Assembly (NCBI GenBank): GCA_014898415.1
Contig: RCTD01000031.1
Coordinates: forward strand, 558,001 to 622,000
Length of the DNA stretch: 64,000 nt
Source: Stromatinia cepivora
Lineage: Eukaryota > Ascomycota > Leotiomycetes > Helotiales > Sclerotiniaceae
Direction: 5' to 3'
Part shown: piece after piece, positions 46,401-58,969 of the stretch
How the letters are laid out: the number at the start of each line of letters is the position of its first letter
Numbering within the stretch: position 1 is the stretch's first letter
Made by a program: the position numbers and the translations under genes
The notes under the pieces: model-generated
The model's database searches: none
The model's input: the letters and a program-made list of their open reading frames with translations, nothing else
What the model was told of the DNA's origin: nothing

Positions 46401-49400
46401 GGCTCGGACTCATCAAATTCCCTTCAAGCGCCAGTCCGTCTTTGAAAATCAAATAACTTGATTTAATCTTGTCCAAATAGAGAGACAGCCAGCAGAGTTG
46501 TCAATGACTTGATGTCTTCACACCATTATTCTTTTCAATATTTGCACCTTTGATGATAAACACGGGCATAGATCCAATTTCTAGGGCCTTCTATTGGACT
46601 GGGGAGCAGATGTTGGTTTTTTCAGTACAGCGGTCACTTTGGAGAAATCCGAATCTAGCGATCTATGCACGTTGAGGGAGCAAAAATCTTCTCCAGGGTG
46701 AGCCTCGCGAGGCCAGAGACAAACACAACAGATCGGAAAACTGAGGAACGCCTTGACGCGTTACCGCTATGCTAGGAAGCACAACCAGACCACTCCAGCC
46801 GGGCAAGTTGATTCGCCATAGGATTTAGTGGAAAAAAGATGGCTATCTGCAATCGCAGAAATGGTGGAAGAAGCTTAAAGTGGTTACCGAGAAGAAGACT
46901 GCTAATGGATCTGGAGGGAAAAGGATTTTATGAATGGATGAATCAGCTCATATTTCAACATCTTTGAGGCCTTTGATGCATTCAGTGATAGTGCATGGCA
47001 TAAAAGAATAGAGTCACTAAAACTTCATGATCCGTCAGTGAGACAGTGGCAGCCTGCAAGAACATTGTCGACACAATTCACAACACCATATGAGGGAGCT
47101 CACCGGGCTCCGCCTTCGAAGGCTCTGAGCTAATATCGCCCCATCAAATGGTGATATGTTAGCTTCGTCCCGGCTCTCACTGCGCTGACGCAAAGAAACT
47201 ATAGTCTACTTTCCAGCCCTACAGATCAATACTAACTGAAATATAAAACTTATAACTCACATCCGGTCATAAGATGCAACCAATCAAACCTGGGGAAGCA
47301 ACTTCCAATTATTGCTAAAAAGCGATGTGCCGTTACATCCGATAACTTCATAGCTTCACCTAGTATGAATTCGGAACAGCGAATTTCTGCACACTCTTCA
47401 AGAACAAGATAAAACTTGAGCTAGTTAAAAACAGAACACGCCTATTTGTTTTCAGTGCACCAGCTTTTTCTGGCACCAGTTTTGCACTTACTAGTACCCT
47501 TCGCCCTCTTCAATCATCCGCTCAACATCGGCATCTATCTGAACAACATATCAAGCTCTGCGGCAAATCCGATTATGCATGACAACAGAGATGAAATAGC
47601 TCACAGCAAAAGTTCTTGGTTGCCGATAAAAGCCTACAGATGTCTGATCTCCCTTCTATTACCTAATTCTACTTATCAATTACAGTGTTTCTAAAGTATC
47701 AGAATGGACGGGCACATGCTTTTGACTTATGAAAGAATGGTTCTTCTTCGAATTAGGTCATTATAGCAATAGATGATGAGTTTCTTCTTTTGCTATTGCT
47801 CTTTGGTTATTCGAGAGCTCTGTTCTGGCTTACTCTATGATAATTGTATGATAAGTTTAGTTGTGTATTTCTATATTATTTCTTGGTTATTATTATTATG
47901 TTCCTATTTTCAAATGTGATGGTAAATATCATTTACACATATAAATAGACGAACACCACCACAAAAAGCATTTCACTTCTTCTCATCTCACTTCAACATT
48001 CAAATCAAGATAACTGTGTGGTTTTTCGCTCTTTTCAAACCACTAACCTTCAAACGCTTCATCTCAAATATCTCATTCCATCGCATTGCATCTCTCAACC
48101 CCAAATCCCTACAAAATTTCAAATACTGTACACCATCCTATTTAACACCAATGAGCTTCCCTCTTTTTCTCTTTTCCCCTTTTCATTCTCAGTATATCAA
48201 CCAATTACTCTCTGCCATTCTCCTCACAAATCAACCAATCATCCACAACTCATTTCATCCTCGTTGCGACCTCATTGCAACCTCCCCACCAATCAAATCC
48301 CAAAACCACAAATCTCGTAAGGATAAATTCAAGTAACAACCGCCAATTAGTGCCACGTGGTGGCTCTGTGAGCAAAATGTGCACCGATCTGCTTTACCGG
48401 GTATATCAACAGTATCATACATATCCAATATGATTGATCGAACATAAGAAATCAAGGTTGGGGTGCAGGTTTCTAGGAGCCGCAAGACCTTGTGTCTCAT
48501 GCTGTGTAGGTAGATAGAAGTGTGGTATGTAGTGTGGTATGAGTGCAGTGTTGTATCGTACTGGTGATGTTGTAGTGATGCTGAGGATTCATTCGTATAG
48601 TATCCATACAAAATGCCTCAATTATGTATTCGTATACTGGGCCAAAGGAATTTTATACATCATAGTGGATGTATTATATAAAAATATTCGGTGACTAGGA
48701 CACTTGATCGCTTTCGAAATTACCGAACAGTTGTGCACAGAAGGATTGGATTTCATCAAAATTTTTACTCATCCCATCAAAATCCTCTTGATTAATGCTT
48801 AATTACCTATCTGCTACTGTAACAAGAGAGGGGTAATAGATAGCATGAAGTGGCTTGCTTGATGGCGTCACGATTCCATCCTTCAATTTATTTATGCCGT
48901 GTTAGGTATTAGTGCATGGGGAAAGTGGCTTGAAGGAACGTAGTAGTTGCATTTTAGTTCAGTGAAATACCACTGTCGCTTGCAATACATGAACTATAAG
49001 AATGAGGAATGGGCGTTGTGAGGAGTTGTAGTGCTTTTGTTAGAGTGAAAGATATGATATGATGCGTGACAAATAAATCTATCCACAATCATCCTCCATC
49101 AAGATTTTTAAGTAGCACAACTATAACCACAAAAAAAACCGAGAAAGAAAAAGAAAAGAAATGGTGGTAGAATGGATTGAATGATACCTACGGAGTATTC
49201 TCCGCGTTGTGGAATTTGCTGATTAGTGACTTGTTGTGATACTTGATTAGGTGGATGATTATGTGGAAGTCAAGGAGTAGCTAGCTTGATTTTTTGGATG
49301 CTATACTATGTATATTTTAATGAACACAAAAGATTACTGTCTTTTTCTAAACAAACTTTTTAAGAAAATAATAAGCAATATAATTAAAAAAAAATAAAGA

Positions 49401-50443
49401 CTTTAGAGTATAGTATCAAAGAATTAAGAGCTTAAAAATTTAACTATCCCATAACATCACACGAATTGCCCCTCCTACCCAACATTAAATACTCCATACT
49501 AACATTATACTTCCAATATAATCAAGCTCGGCTCTTCTCCTCAATTACCCCAACTCATCTTACTCACCCCACGCACATCATTCTTCCTATTCTTCCCATT
49601 CTTCCCTTCCCTTCCCGTCCCATTCCATCTCCTTTTCCCCTTTCCACCTCCATCCATGACTCCATTGCCGAAATCCTCCTCCTCCTCATCCTCCTCCTCA
49701 TCATCATCAAAAGATCAGATAAACCATAAAATAATCACTTATTAAACTCTACATCCCATCCTATCCCATCCCATCCCATCATACACACCCACAGGATCCT
49801 AAACAGTATTGCATATGTGCATAGGTGCATATGTATACCACCATCAGGTTATACAAATATACAAGTTATGCAAGGTAAATTGTTGCCTGCTTGGATTTAG
49901 ATTTAGATATAGATACATGTATACATCTACCTAAGATCTTACATGTATATATGTACCTATATGTATATATATATACCGAAATCAAAATGCCATAAGCAAA
50001 GCCAGGCCCGGGTCCTCGTATACCGATAGGGCTGAGGCGTCACCCGCTGTATATCTTATCTGCTAGTAAAAGCTATAAGAAAATTTAATTAATTAAAATT
50101 CATTCATACTGTACTCGTAATTTTCACTTCTAGGTATCCTTCCCTTTCTGTATTATGTTGGTATATACCTTGATTGTGCAATGTCCCATATAATCCATTA
50201 GAAACCCAGACGCCGTAGTTTTTCCTTTCCTTCCGAGTCCGTATCTAGTATCCAATACCCAGGAATCCTGTATTCCCTGAGCCCTTTAGTTCCTTCCCGC
50301 GCCCAAAATACCCTCGAACCTACCCTCCAAAGCCATACCCACTCCATATCCATCCTATACCCATCCCATACCCATTCCACCCCGTTCCAACCCCAACATA
50401 GTAACAAATAAACAAACCCAAACCCAACAGCAGCCCTACATCT
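40421..50443. other. Gene-poor region with coding debris
   Basis: Protein-like but broken segments occur on the minus strand at 41624-41119 (AEETITQFSLEITKKLKRLW in one frame, TVDNLNALRDEVMDNNSPGK in another) and 43948-43694 (FLVDVPAKVFHRLGHDPQSR). On the plus strand 42475-42708 reads LIEALPVGVDGRVSIKVVCG without its own ATG. From about 45 kb to 50.4 kb only short ORFs, AT-rich stretches and pyrimidine tracts (for example 49480-49780) are seen. No tRNA with a clear B box, no LTR pair and no intact transposase or reverse transcriptase were recognised. Confidence 0.4.
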
Positions 50444-52948
50444 CTATCTCGTCCAAACCCACAACCAATGAGCCCAAGTCTTAAAATTCTCCACGCTCAA
50501 TCCCTCATCCGGGAATTCCAGTCTTCCCTTTCTCTTCTCAGATGCTGCTTGTATCGTATTTCTCAAATCATTTGATCTTTCCGGTCCCCAGTTTCTTATT
50601 CTAAGTCCGTGTTTGTGGACTTTGTAACCGATTATTAAGAGGATGAAGACTGGTATCTGTGGTGAAGGAATTCGATTAGATACTTTACTAGTGACAGGGG
50701 TTTAATGATGAGTAGAGGAATGGAGAAAAACATACAGATATATAACTCGCGATGAATCTCCTAACATCAAAAGGTCTCTCAAGGAATGCAGCGACACCGT
50801 TGAATGTAACGAGGATAATGCATGCCGACATACCATAAAAGCCTTTCAGCCACTGGCCGTGCGATTTATAGGGGTACCGTGGATGATCACGATCATAATG
50901 CGCTGCTTGACGCTCCGATGCATTTCCATAGAGTTTAGTATCTTCCAATCTGTCATTTGTGGCGTTAGTGCATGAAAATGGATGAAACAACAACGGTTGG
51001 AAAATGCAAGAGAAAAAAAGAAGTTGAGACATACGTTCGGAAAAATCCGAGATAGGTAGCGCAGATAGTGGCGTAGACGATCAAAATTGATGAAGTGCAG
51101 TTTGATGCCAATTCACTCAGGCGCTATTGATTTGTTAGCTCTTAGAGTATCGCGATATTTAAATTATACAAGTACTCACAATTGCAGTTGTTCCAGTCCT
51201 ACCCATGAAAGCCACTAGAGCCATAGCAGCCGTTGCCAATACCGCTCTGATTGGCACACCCGATCTAGTTTGTCTTAATCTCCTCGCAATAAATTCCGGT
51301 CCAGTTTGGTCTTGCAAAGCTAGAGTATGTAAAACTCTCGATGCCACATACATAGAATTGATAGCGCAAGTGAAGGATGCAAAAGCGAAGATGGCGTTAA
51401 AGAAATGCGCCATGGCTGGTAAACCTGCTTCGACCACGGCAATAACAAAGATAGAATGCGCACCGACCGATTGACCTTTTCCATTGATAAAGGGATGAGT
51501 GTATGGTACTACAAAAGACGCAGTTATCATGGCCATAGTGTAAAGAGTAACGATACGGATTGAGATTTTTCTTGCAGCCATTTTCATACTCTCAGCATTA
51601 GCAAGCGATTTCGATTCTGCAGCTGTTGCTGCTACAATATCCATTCCAGTATATGAGAAAATGACATTGATAATCGTTGTCCTGTGGAAATGCTTAGCGA
51701 TTAAAGGGCGCTAGGGTGAGCGTTTAACATACCACATCCCAAGAAATGAACCAGTGGAGCCTTCGATTTTTCGTTGTAAATTTCCTTCCTCATCTCGGAC
51801 GGAATAGGCGTGATTGAAAAACCCCCATGGAGAACACCAATCTGAACAAGAAAGATTAGTAACTCAGCATAGTATTTTATGCCAGAGGACACTCACATTT
51901 AGAATTCGGAGGTGATGTATAATATGCATTGGAACGAGCTATAGGTCGGTTAGCGTTGTAAATCGGTGGAAACACTGGACGTACGCTGCATAGTGTCAAG
52001 AATGAGCATCAAAACGATGATCATTGTGATAAAAACAATCTTGATGCAACCAAAGGCATACTCTAATTCTCCAAAGTACTGTGGTTGTTGTCAATAACAA
52101 TGATGGGCAACCGGATCTAATGAATACTTACTCTCACAGGAAACATATTGATGACGGTGGCAATTATTAGGAATAACCCAATCCAAACAGCAGGGTCGAC
52201 GCTTTCACCGATTCTCCAAGCTAGAAAGGTTCTTCCATCATCGTAATGAAAGCCGAGAGTTCCAGAAACAGCAACTAATTCCTCTGCGGCGGTGACGGCC
52301 CAGGCAAACCTTCGAAATGTTAAAATTCCTGCTCGATTGAAACAATGATTGATTGTTGCTCACCAATACATCCATCCAACAGCAAAACCAACACCACGAT
52401 CTAAGAATCTTCGAGGGAACTCCACGACTGGAGCATTGACAGGCATAAGAGCAGTCATTTCACCTAAGCAGGATATAACAGACGAGACAACCGTTCCCAT
52501 GATAATATATGCCATGACTGCGCCACCTGGTCCAGCTCCGGCGAGAGATCTACCACTTCCAAGAAATAGTCCATTGCCAATTGTCCTATAGCCATATTCC
52601 GTTATCCATATGCCCGGCTAAAGTTTGAATTCGAGAAACGTACCCAGAAAATGCTATCATCTGGGATGCGATAGACGTCGTCAGCCATTGTTTCTGCCGT
52701 TATCAAGCCCAGCCATAGTCTAACAACTCACGTTAATGTGCCGTTCGCCCAGTGTTCTCCTAATGATAGTCAGTGGTTGTAATTATTGACTAGTACAAAT
52801 TGACGTGCCACAAACTCTCTCCTCGGCGTTCCCGACGGTCTTCAGGATAATCGGGCTCTACATCTGGGCTCGTCCGACTTCGACTTTGATCAATGTCGAA
52901 TTCAAATATTTGCGGTGGAATCACCGCTTGAGGTTTTTCATGATCCAT
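50444..52948 (-). CDS. Amino-acid permease (YAT/APC family)
   Basis: Plasma-membrane amino acid/proton symporter (family knowledge). Twelve exons on the minus strand, first base to last: 52948-52812, 52759-52732, 52660-52644, 52585-52364, 52309-52132, 52078-51985, 51938-51897, 51841-51733, 51681-51180, 51123-51035, 50949-50736, 50656-50444; 614 residues, all phases consistent. Motifs: RTLGERHINMIAFSGTIGNG (the YAT N-terminal signature, split over four exons), GAGPGGAVMAYIIMGTVVSS, FAVGWMYWFAWAVTAAEEL, GMDIVAATAAES, and a C-terminal GYKVHKHGLRI. Exon 3 is only 17 nt. The first donor is uncertain: GTGGCA at 52811 (52-nt intron) or GTACTA at 52796 (37 nt, adds five residues); both keep frame. 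Residues 1-45 are a polar cytosolic tail. No lesions. Confidence 0.9.
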
Positions 52949-53823
52949 AATATATAGTAATATTGAAGTCGTAATATCGAGGGTGAAAATGATATGGCAG
53001 TTCGCGCAAAGGAGATCAAAAGAATCAGGGTAGCTTAGAACCATATATATCTGCACTGCCTCGATGCAGGCAATCCTCCGCATTTATTTAGCCCCTGTAA
53101 GGCCTAATGTAACCACATAGTAGGGACAACTAGCACAAAGCTGATGCCTACTTACAGGGACCCCCGCATCTGCCGCTTCTTTGGGTACGACTTTGTTTTA
53201 ATCTCGTGATAAAATAGACTCCTGCAAAATCATTATAATATAAACCCCAAACGGAAAGAAAATGTCTATTTTTAATATAGTATCGTCGAAAAAAAAAAAA
53301 AAGGTTCTTGAATAATATCAATTCTAACGCAACTTTAATGTCAAGCTGGTTTTTTTTCGCCTGGAATTTCCACAAGAAGATCCAAGTCTGTGATACTCCC
53401 AACCAGCATTTTTCATTTGCACCATTGATCCTTAAAGTGGGTTACATTGCATATGATAAACCTTGATACCGGTTAAGATTTTCAGCCCTCCCGGGTGGCC
53501 AGATAGTAAATTATCCAATAGTATAACGAAGATACGAATAGACGAAACGGTCTGTATCCATAGCTGAGATTGGATGACCCTTCCAAAATGGATCAAGTAA
53601 AAAAGACAAATCTGGACAAGTCTTCATGAACAAGGATACTCTCTCTTTGAAAAATCCCATCCAAAGACATTAGGTACTTGATCATTCTCTTGAGGTGACA
53701 GCGGGGCCTCCACCATTCCATCCCTCATGGTACCCTAGACATTACCGTAAACGGTCGCGGGTTGCGGTCGTCAGGAAACAAGCCCCCAATACGATCCGAT
53801 CGACTTGATGATCTTCGCGCTCC
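52949..53823. other. Divergent intergenic region, permease / zinc-ribbon gene
   Basis: Promoters of both flanking genes should lie here. It contains an A-run near 53288-53302. No ORF or repeat of note. Confidence 0.5.
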
Positions 53824-56800
53824 ATGGTCCATTTTGACACGCATCATACTTATGATATACTCCCCAAAGCTTGGATTACTGCGGCACCAAAGTTAGGGAG
53901 TCGGCCCACGTGGCGACCAGACTGCTTCGAACCTTTGGAGCTACTACATAGATCAAGAGCTCATGCTATTAAACACACCATGCCGACTCCAGCCTCGGCC
54001 GCATCACCACATTTTGAACGTCTAGCAAACATTTGGAAACTATTGTCCCTGCGCAGCGACGTCGATAATATTATATTGGAATTGGTGGGGCAGTTTTCTC
54101 TCGAAAAGGTATATTCTGATGGCGATAAGGAAACTTATCAACATTTGGTAATAACTCTGTTTGGTCAACTGAATGCCATTTTTTATATTCAACGTCTATC
54201 CATACCATCTGCGAAGCGCCAGCAAGATGGATGGCATTTTGGATTTTTGGCCAGTTGGGAAGTAACTCTGCGAATGATCGAATTTGCTTTGCATATTGTT
54301 ATTGAAGGTCGAGAGAGTTTATGGGAGTCGCGACAGTTGAGGGACAAATATTTGGCTGAGCTGTTATTATCTGGGCTTCGCGTCCTTCAACTCTTACCAC
54401 AACCACAATGCGATGGAAAATCTCAATCCAAGGACGAACTTCAGAGAAAGGTTCGTCGAGATAGATTCGCACGTATTCATCGTTCGCTCGAGCATATGTT
54501 CGATAGTTATCCAGGACCGAAATCATTTTTGTTGCTGGTTTGTAAAGAAGTTACTGAGGCGTTGCGGGGTCCCGAGCCTAATCCACTAGCTTTACCCCCT
54601 AAATTAAGGGATGAACTACCAAATCTGACTGAAGAACTGGTAAGAACCACTATAATTTTGATTAAGTCTTACTTATGGGGCCCACCAGGCCTAAGCTTTC
54701 CACCTGAGCTTTCTACTTGAGCTTCTAGAACTCCTAACCGAAATCTGCGCTGACAACTTCTTTTGGACGCACAGTACCCTTTAAATGACTGCTTCTCGAT
54801 TAAATATATATCTACTCTTATACTTCCAGATGGTTCAGGAGGAGGAGGATGGCTCGCACAATTTCTTACTCTTCGAGATATTACCCAATTCGTCGTTGCC
54901 GCTTCGATTCAATACACAATAAATGGAGAAACTCGCGATGCATATCTTCCAGCAGCATCAGCACGAACGAGGAATGCGGTTTTACGAGCAATTGAGAATA
55001 TGCGAATACCACCGCGATTTTCGAAGGAGGATTTGATTGCTACTTTCACCGATCAATATCGAATTATTCTTCCAGATACACCAGATTTGAGAAGACAATC
55101 AATGCAGATAGAAGTAGATGATAAGGATTTGGATGTGATTGATGCATTATGCTTACGACTTAGTGATCGCCAAATGATAAGTCGTGTGAGCGATAGGGAG
55201 ATGATGCATACGATATCTGAAATCACGAAAAGGATTCTTGCCCTTGATGATCCAAGTCGACATGCCAAACCGTCAAGGCCGAGGATATATACACTCAACT
55301 GTTCAAGGTGTCATTTAGCTGGTGCCTCACAGATGAGATACCTAGAGAATCTAAAGTTTCCGGTACGCCAAGTGTTTTGCTAAACTTGTTGACTTGTTGC
55401 ATAATTACGATGAAGATTCAAGGAAATGGTCTGAATATGACTGACGCAAATGGAATAGCATGCTGACGATGATCTATATGCTCAGTTGGATAACCCAGAA
55501 ACAAATGAGGTCAGATTACCTTCAAAGACAAAATGCGTTCAATGCGAAGAACCAGTTACGTTAATGCGTGAGATGACACTTGCAAGGCAAGTTTGGGACC
55601 TTCTTGAACCTTTTGAATCCCATGCAGATGCTATAAATTTGGAACGTCATATTCCAACACACTTCCAGCTTCCACCACCAAAGATGGATGGAGCAATTCC
55701 TTTCCATCCAGCGTACGGTAACTCAAGCGCAAGTAATGTGAAGATGCGCACATTTGATACTGAACCACCTTCACCATTTCACAATAAGACAAGCTTCACA
55801 TCAGCAGCTGCGCAAGATCGTTCTAGATCGCTACCTCATACCATGCCGTCTCAAGTATCACCAACCGTTTGTACGTTTGGACAGAGACTGGATACACCCA
55901 ACACACTACCCTCTTCCTCATCTGATTTGACTTCGTTGGATGGTTCGAGGTCAGGCGAAGGCTCTAGAATGCCAGAACTTCGAAAGACTTCAACTGCTAC
56001 TGATGAGACACCGTTTTCACCTGAATCTATACCAGGTCAAGGAAATACTTCACCAAATGACCCATCCCCTTTTGGAATTGTCTCAGACTCTGGAACTTAT
56101 TTCGTTAATCGACCTACAATAGGGCACAGTCATTCTGACAGGAAAAAGTCGAAGGGTGGATCTAAATGGACATCGGTTTTCACTGGAACGAGAAAAGAGT
56201 CTATTCCGGGGCAGTCCGTGGAAACCACTTCATTATCCTCGTCAACGGTTGAAGCTCAAAGACTGGACGAAATAAATTTAGAAAGTTTGGTTCGGGTGCC
56301 TAGAAAGACTTCCTCAAAGAGCAAAAGCGCCAAAGCAATCAATATATCCCTATCGCAAAATTCAACAAATGCTCTATTTTGGACCCAATCTTTAATACAA
56401 ATATGGGACGTTGGAGCATCTCCTCCTGCGATGACACGTGTATTTCCCACCGAGAGTAGTTGTTATAAGGCCGCTGTAACGAAAATGTATCTAGCTTATA
56501 TAATTGGCACCCGAGATCCAAAACTCACAGTAAGTGGCTTCAACTAAAAAGGCCCTTCTCCAACCTTATCTTCTACTAACAATCAAATAGCTTAGAATAG
56601 TTAATCTTCAAACTTCTGCACCTGTTGTGGAATACCCGTTGCCACCAAATCTATGGGCTAGCAGTATAGCCATATCTCCCAACGAAACTACCGTTGCCGT
56701 AGGATTTACCAACGCAACCGTTTATTTCTTCAAAACCACTCAATCAGCTGAACCAAGGGAAGATCGCCTTCATAGTCGGATCCACAACGAATGCGAAGAC

Positions 56801-57706
56801 TGTCCAGAAGTAGAAACACTCGCCTACTCAGACGACGGCATGCATCTTCTAGCCAGTACGAGAAGTGCCAAAAGCGGCGCTATCCAAATTTACTTCTGGA
56901 TGACTCCAATGCAAGCTTCTCAAGAACTTGTATCCTGTCGATATCATGTTCCCTTACACGAATCAGAAGACCGAGGATTATCATCAGCAATATTCCGCTC
57001 GAGAACAGGTATTGAAGAAGTTCTCGTCTGTATAACAACCTGGACACAATCCGGCGTTCCGGTTCTCGTCCATCCTAAAACAGGTCAAAAAACAGATATA
57101 AGAACTGCGCCTAATCGATCCGGAAAACTAGGAAGTCGGATTCAATGTGCCAGCTTTTCACCATCAGGAAAAGAATTGGCTATGGTTAATGAAAAGGGAC
57201 ATTTATATTTAATCTCGGCACTTAATTCTAGTCCGTTAGATATTCGGAAAATAGCAGTTTCGAGGGAACTTACGATTAAATCTGATTCTTTCGCGATGGC
57301 ATTCATGTCATTGCCCGATGAGGAGGCGGCGATTGTTATGGCGTGGATTGATCCTTCGAAGGCGGAGAAGGGGATGATTAGGAAAATTCCTTTGACTGTT
57401 GTAAGAGTCCCTTTATATTTCTGTTTACCCAAAAGTCCCTTACACTCCCAATAGCTTTTCAAACTCTCTACCTCATTTCTCTTTCACTCTACACAAAAAT
57501 ATATACTGACCACAAAACAGAACGACACAAACATATCCACAACCCCCATCCTCCACAAATCAGAACCAAGTCCCGGGACAAATCCATATATGTCCGGTGC
57601 TATAAATGAATTACCAGGAAATTCTAAACCGATTGAAATGGTGGCCGATGAAGAGCCAATCACGAAATATAGAATGATGGGTTTTGTTAAGTATCCGAAG
57701 AAATAG
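53824..57706 (+). CDS. Conserved fungal protein with zinc ribbon and WD40-like C-terminal region
   Basis: CDS is join(53824..54639, 54775..55362, 55459..56529, 56591..57400, 57521..57706), 1156 residues; all four introns are phase 0. The N-terminal ~470 residues are helical (SLRSDVDNIILELVGQF, LVITLFGQLNAIFYIQRL). A putative zinc ribbon uses C448-x2-C451 and C494-x2-C497, divided by an intron. Residues ~520-720 are Ser/Pro/Thr-rich and probably disordered. The C-terminal part (~770-1110) has propeller-like blades, such as ASSIAISPNETTVAVGFTN, TLAYSDDGMHLLASTRS and IQCASFSPSGKELAMVNEKG. A scaffold role is plausible but function is not known to me. An in-frame ATG at 53980-53995 is an alternative start; 53824 was chosen as the longest intact frame. 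Confidence 0.75.
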
Positions 57707-58969
57707 GGGGGGCCTATGGTTGGAGCTCAAATGATTGGTATTTGATGGAGTATAAGGCATGAGAGAGAAGGATGAGAGAGAAGGATGAGAGAGAAGGATG
57801 AGAGAGAAGGATGAGAGAGAAGGATGAGAGAGAAGGATGAGAGAGAAGGATGAGAGAGAAGGATGAGAGAGAAGGATGAGAGAGAAGGATGAGAGAGAAG
57901 GATGAGAGAGAAGGATGAGAGAGAAGGATGAGAGAGAAGGATGAGAGAGAAATACAAGAGAGGATATCAAGGGGATTAAAATTCAAAAGTTGGTAAGTGC
58001 TACTACATCTCTGGCATGTTTTCCCTAATGACTAATTTCTAATTCAGGAATATCAAAAATTCATGCGCAAAACTCTAAAAGGGATTTAAAAAGCTAAAGC
58101 GAAAATGGATGGATGGATAGGTTCGATATAGATATAATGAATGTTAATATTATGTCGCATTTATTCTTTCCACAAGCTTTTTCTTCGCCTTTGCTTTTCA
58201 GAATACCCTGTTTACTTTAGTCTTGGATACGGTTCTGGTTTTCATTTTTAAAAGATGATGGGATAGGATATGATAGGATATGATATAGTATGATAGGATA
58301 GGATAGATTGGATATAGAAAATGTTGCGGAAAGTGTTGTGGAAAATGGTATATGTATATAATAGGAAAAGAAGTGAGTATTTATTGCTCTCCTAAGCTTA
58401 AGCCATAACCATGTTATTCTTTTTCGCAATTGGTAGTTGATAGTCGGTACTTGGTATTTGATAAAAATAAATTACAGTATAATATAATATAATATATTCA
58501 ACCCATCTCCAAACAGACAAGAATCTGGATTTGTATGGATATATACTCTATATGTGTATATAATAGACCAAAGAAAGGAATTTTGTAAACTAAGAACTAT
58601 TATCTCATTACTACTCTTTCAATTCTCAATATAAGATCTTATATAGAAAGCCACTCGCTCGATGAAATATAAATGTATATATGTATAATTAATCTTTATA
58701 TTTTTCTCATTCTGTATTTCTTTTTTTTTCTTATTCTGTATTCCTTTTTTTGTATAGGTATCTAAATCTCGCGTACTCCCATCTACATACAAATCCAATA
58801 TAATAATACATAAACTACTGGATATCCAAAATCTCATCTTATTATATGCTACGATAAGTTGTTTCCCATTGTATATTCATTAACATCTCAATCACCAATT
58901 AAGGAACCACATTCACATCCATAAACATAAACATAAACACACAATCCACATTTCCCGATCCCGCCCCCT
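57707..58969. other. Convergent intergenic region
   Basis: It begins with the 13-nt minisatellite listed separately. A GATAGGATATGATA-type short repeat lies at 58258-58312, and the rest is AT-rich. The 3' ends of both flanking genes fall here. No gene supported. Confidence 0.5.
57762..57952. repeat. Minisatellite (GATGAGAGAGAAG), about 15 copies
   Basis: Near-perfect 13-nt period, purine-only on the plus strand apart from one T per unit, starting about 55 nt after the zinc-ribbon gene stop codon. All three minus-strand frames stay open through it because 13 is not a multiple of 3 and no stop is formed, which explains spurious overlapping ORFs. Confidence 0.92.

Noticed and set aside
48016..48336. 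106-codon ORF with a leader-like upstream sequence
   Set aside because: Pyrimidine-rich sequence gives open frames in two overlapping registers, with no domain or codon coherence.
49985..50070. tRNA-like GC-rich block
   Set aside because: No B-box consensus and no cloverleaf pairing could be drawn.
57611..57986. Three overlapping minus-strand ORFs rich in Ser/Leu/His
   Set aside because: They are translations of the 13-nt minisatellite in different frames.
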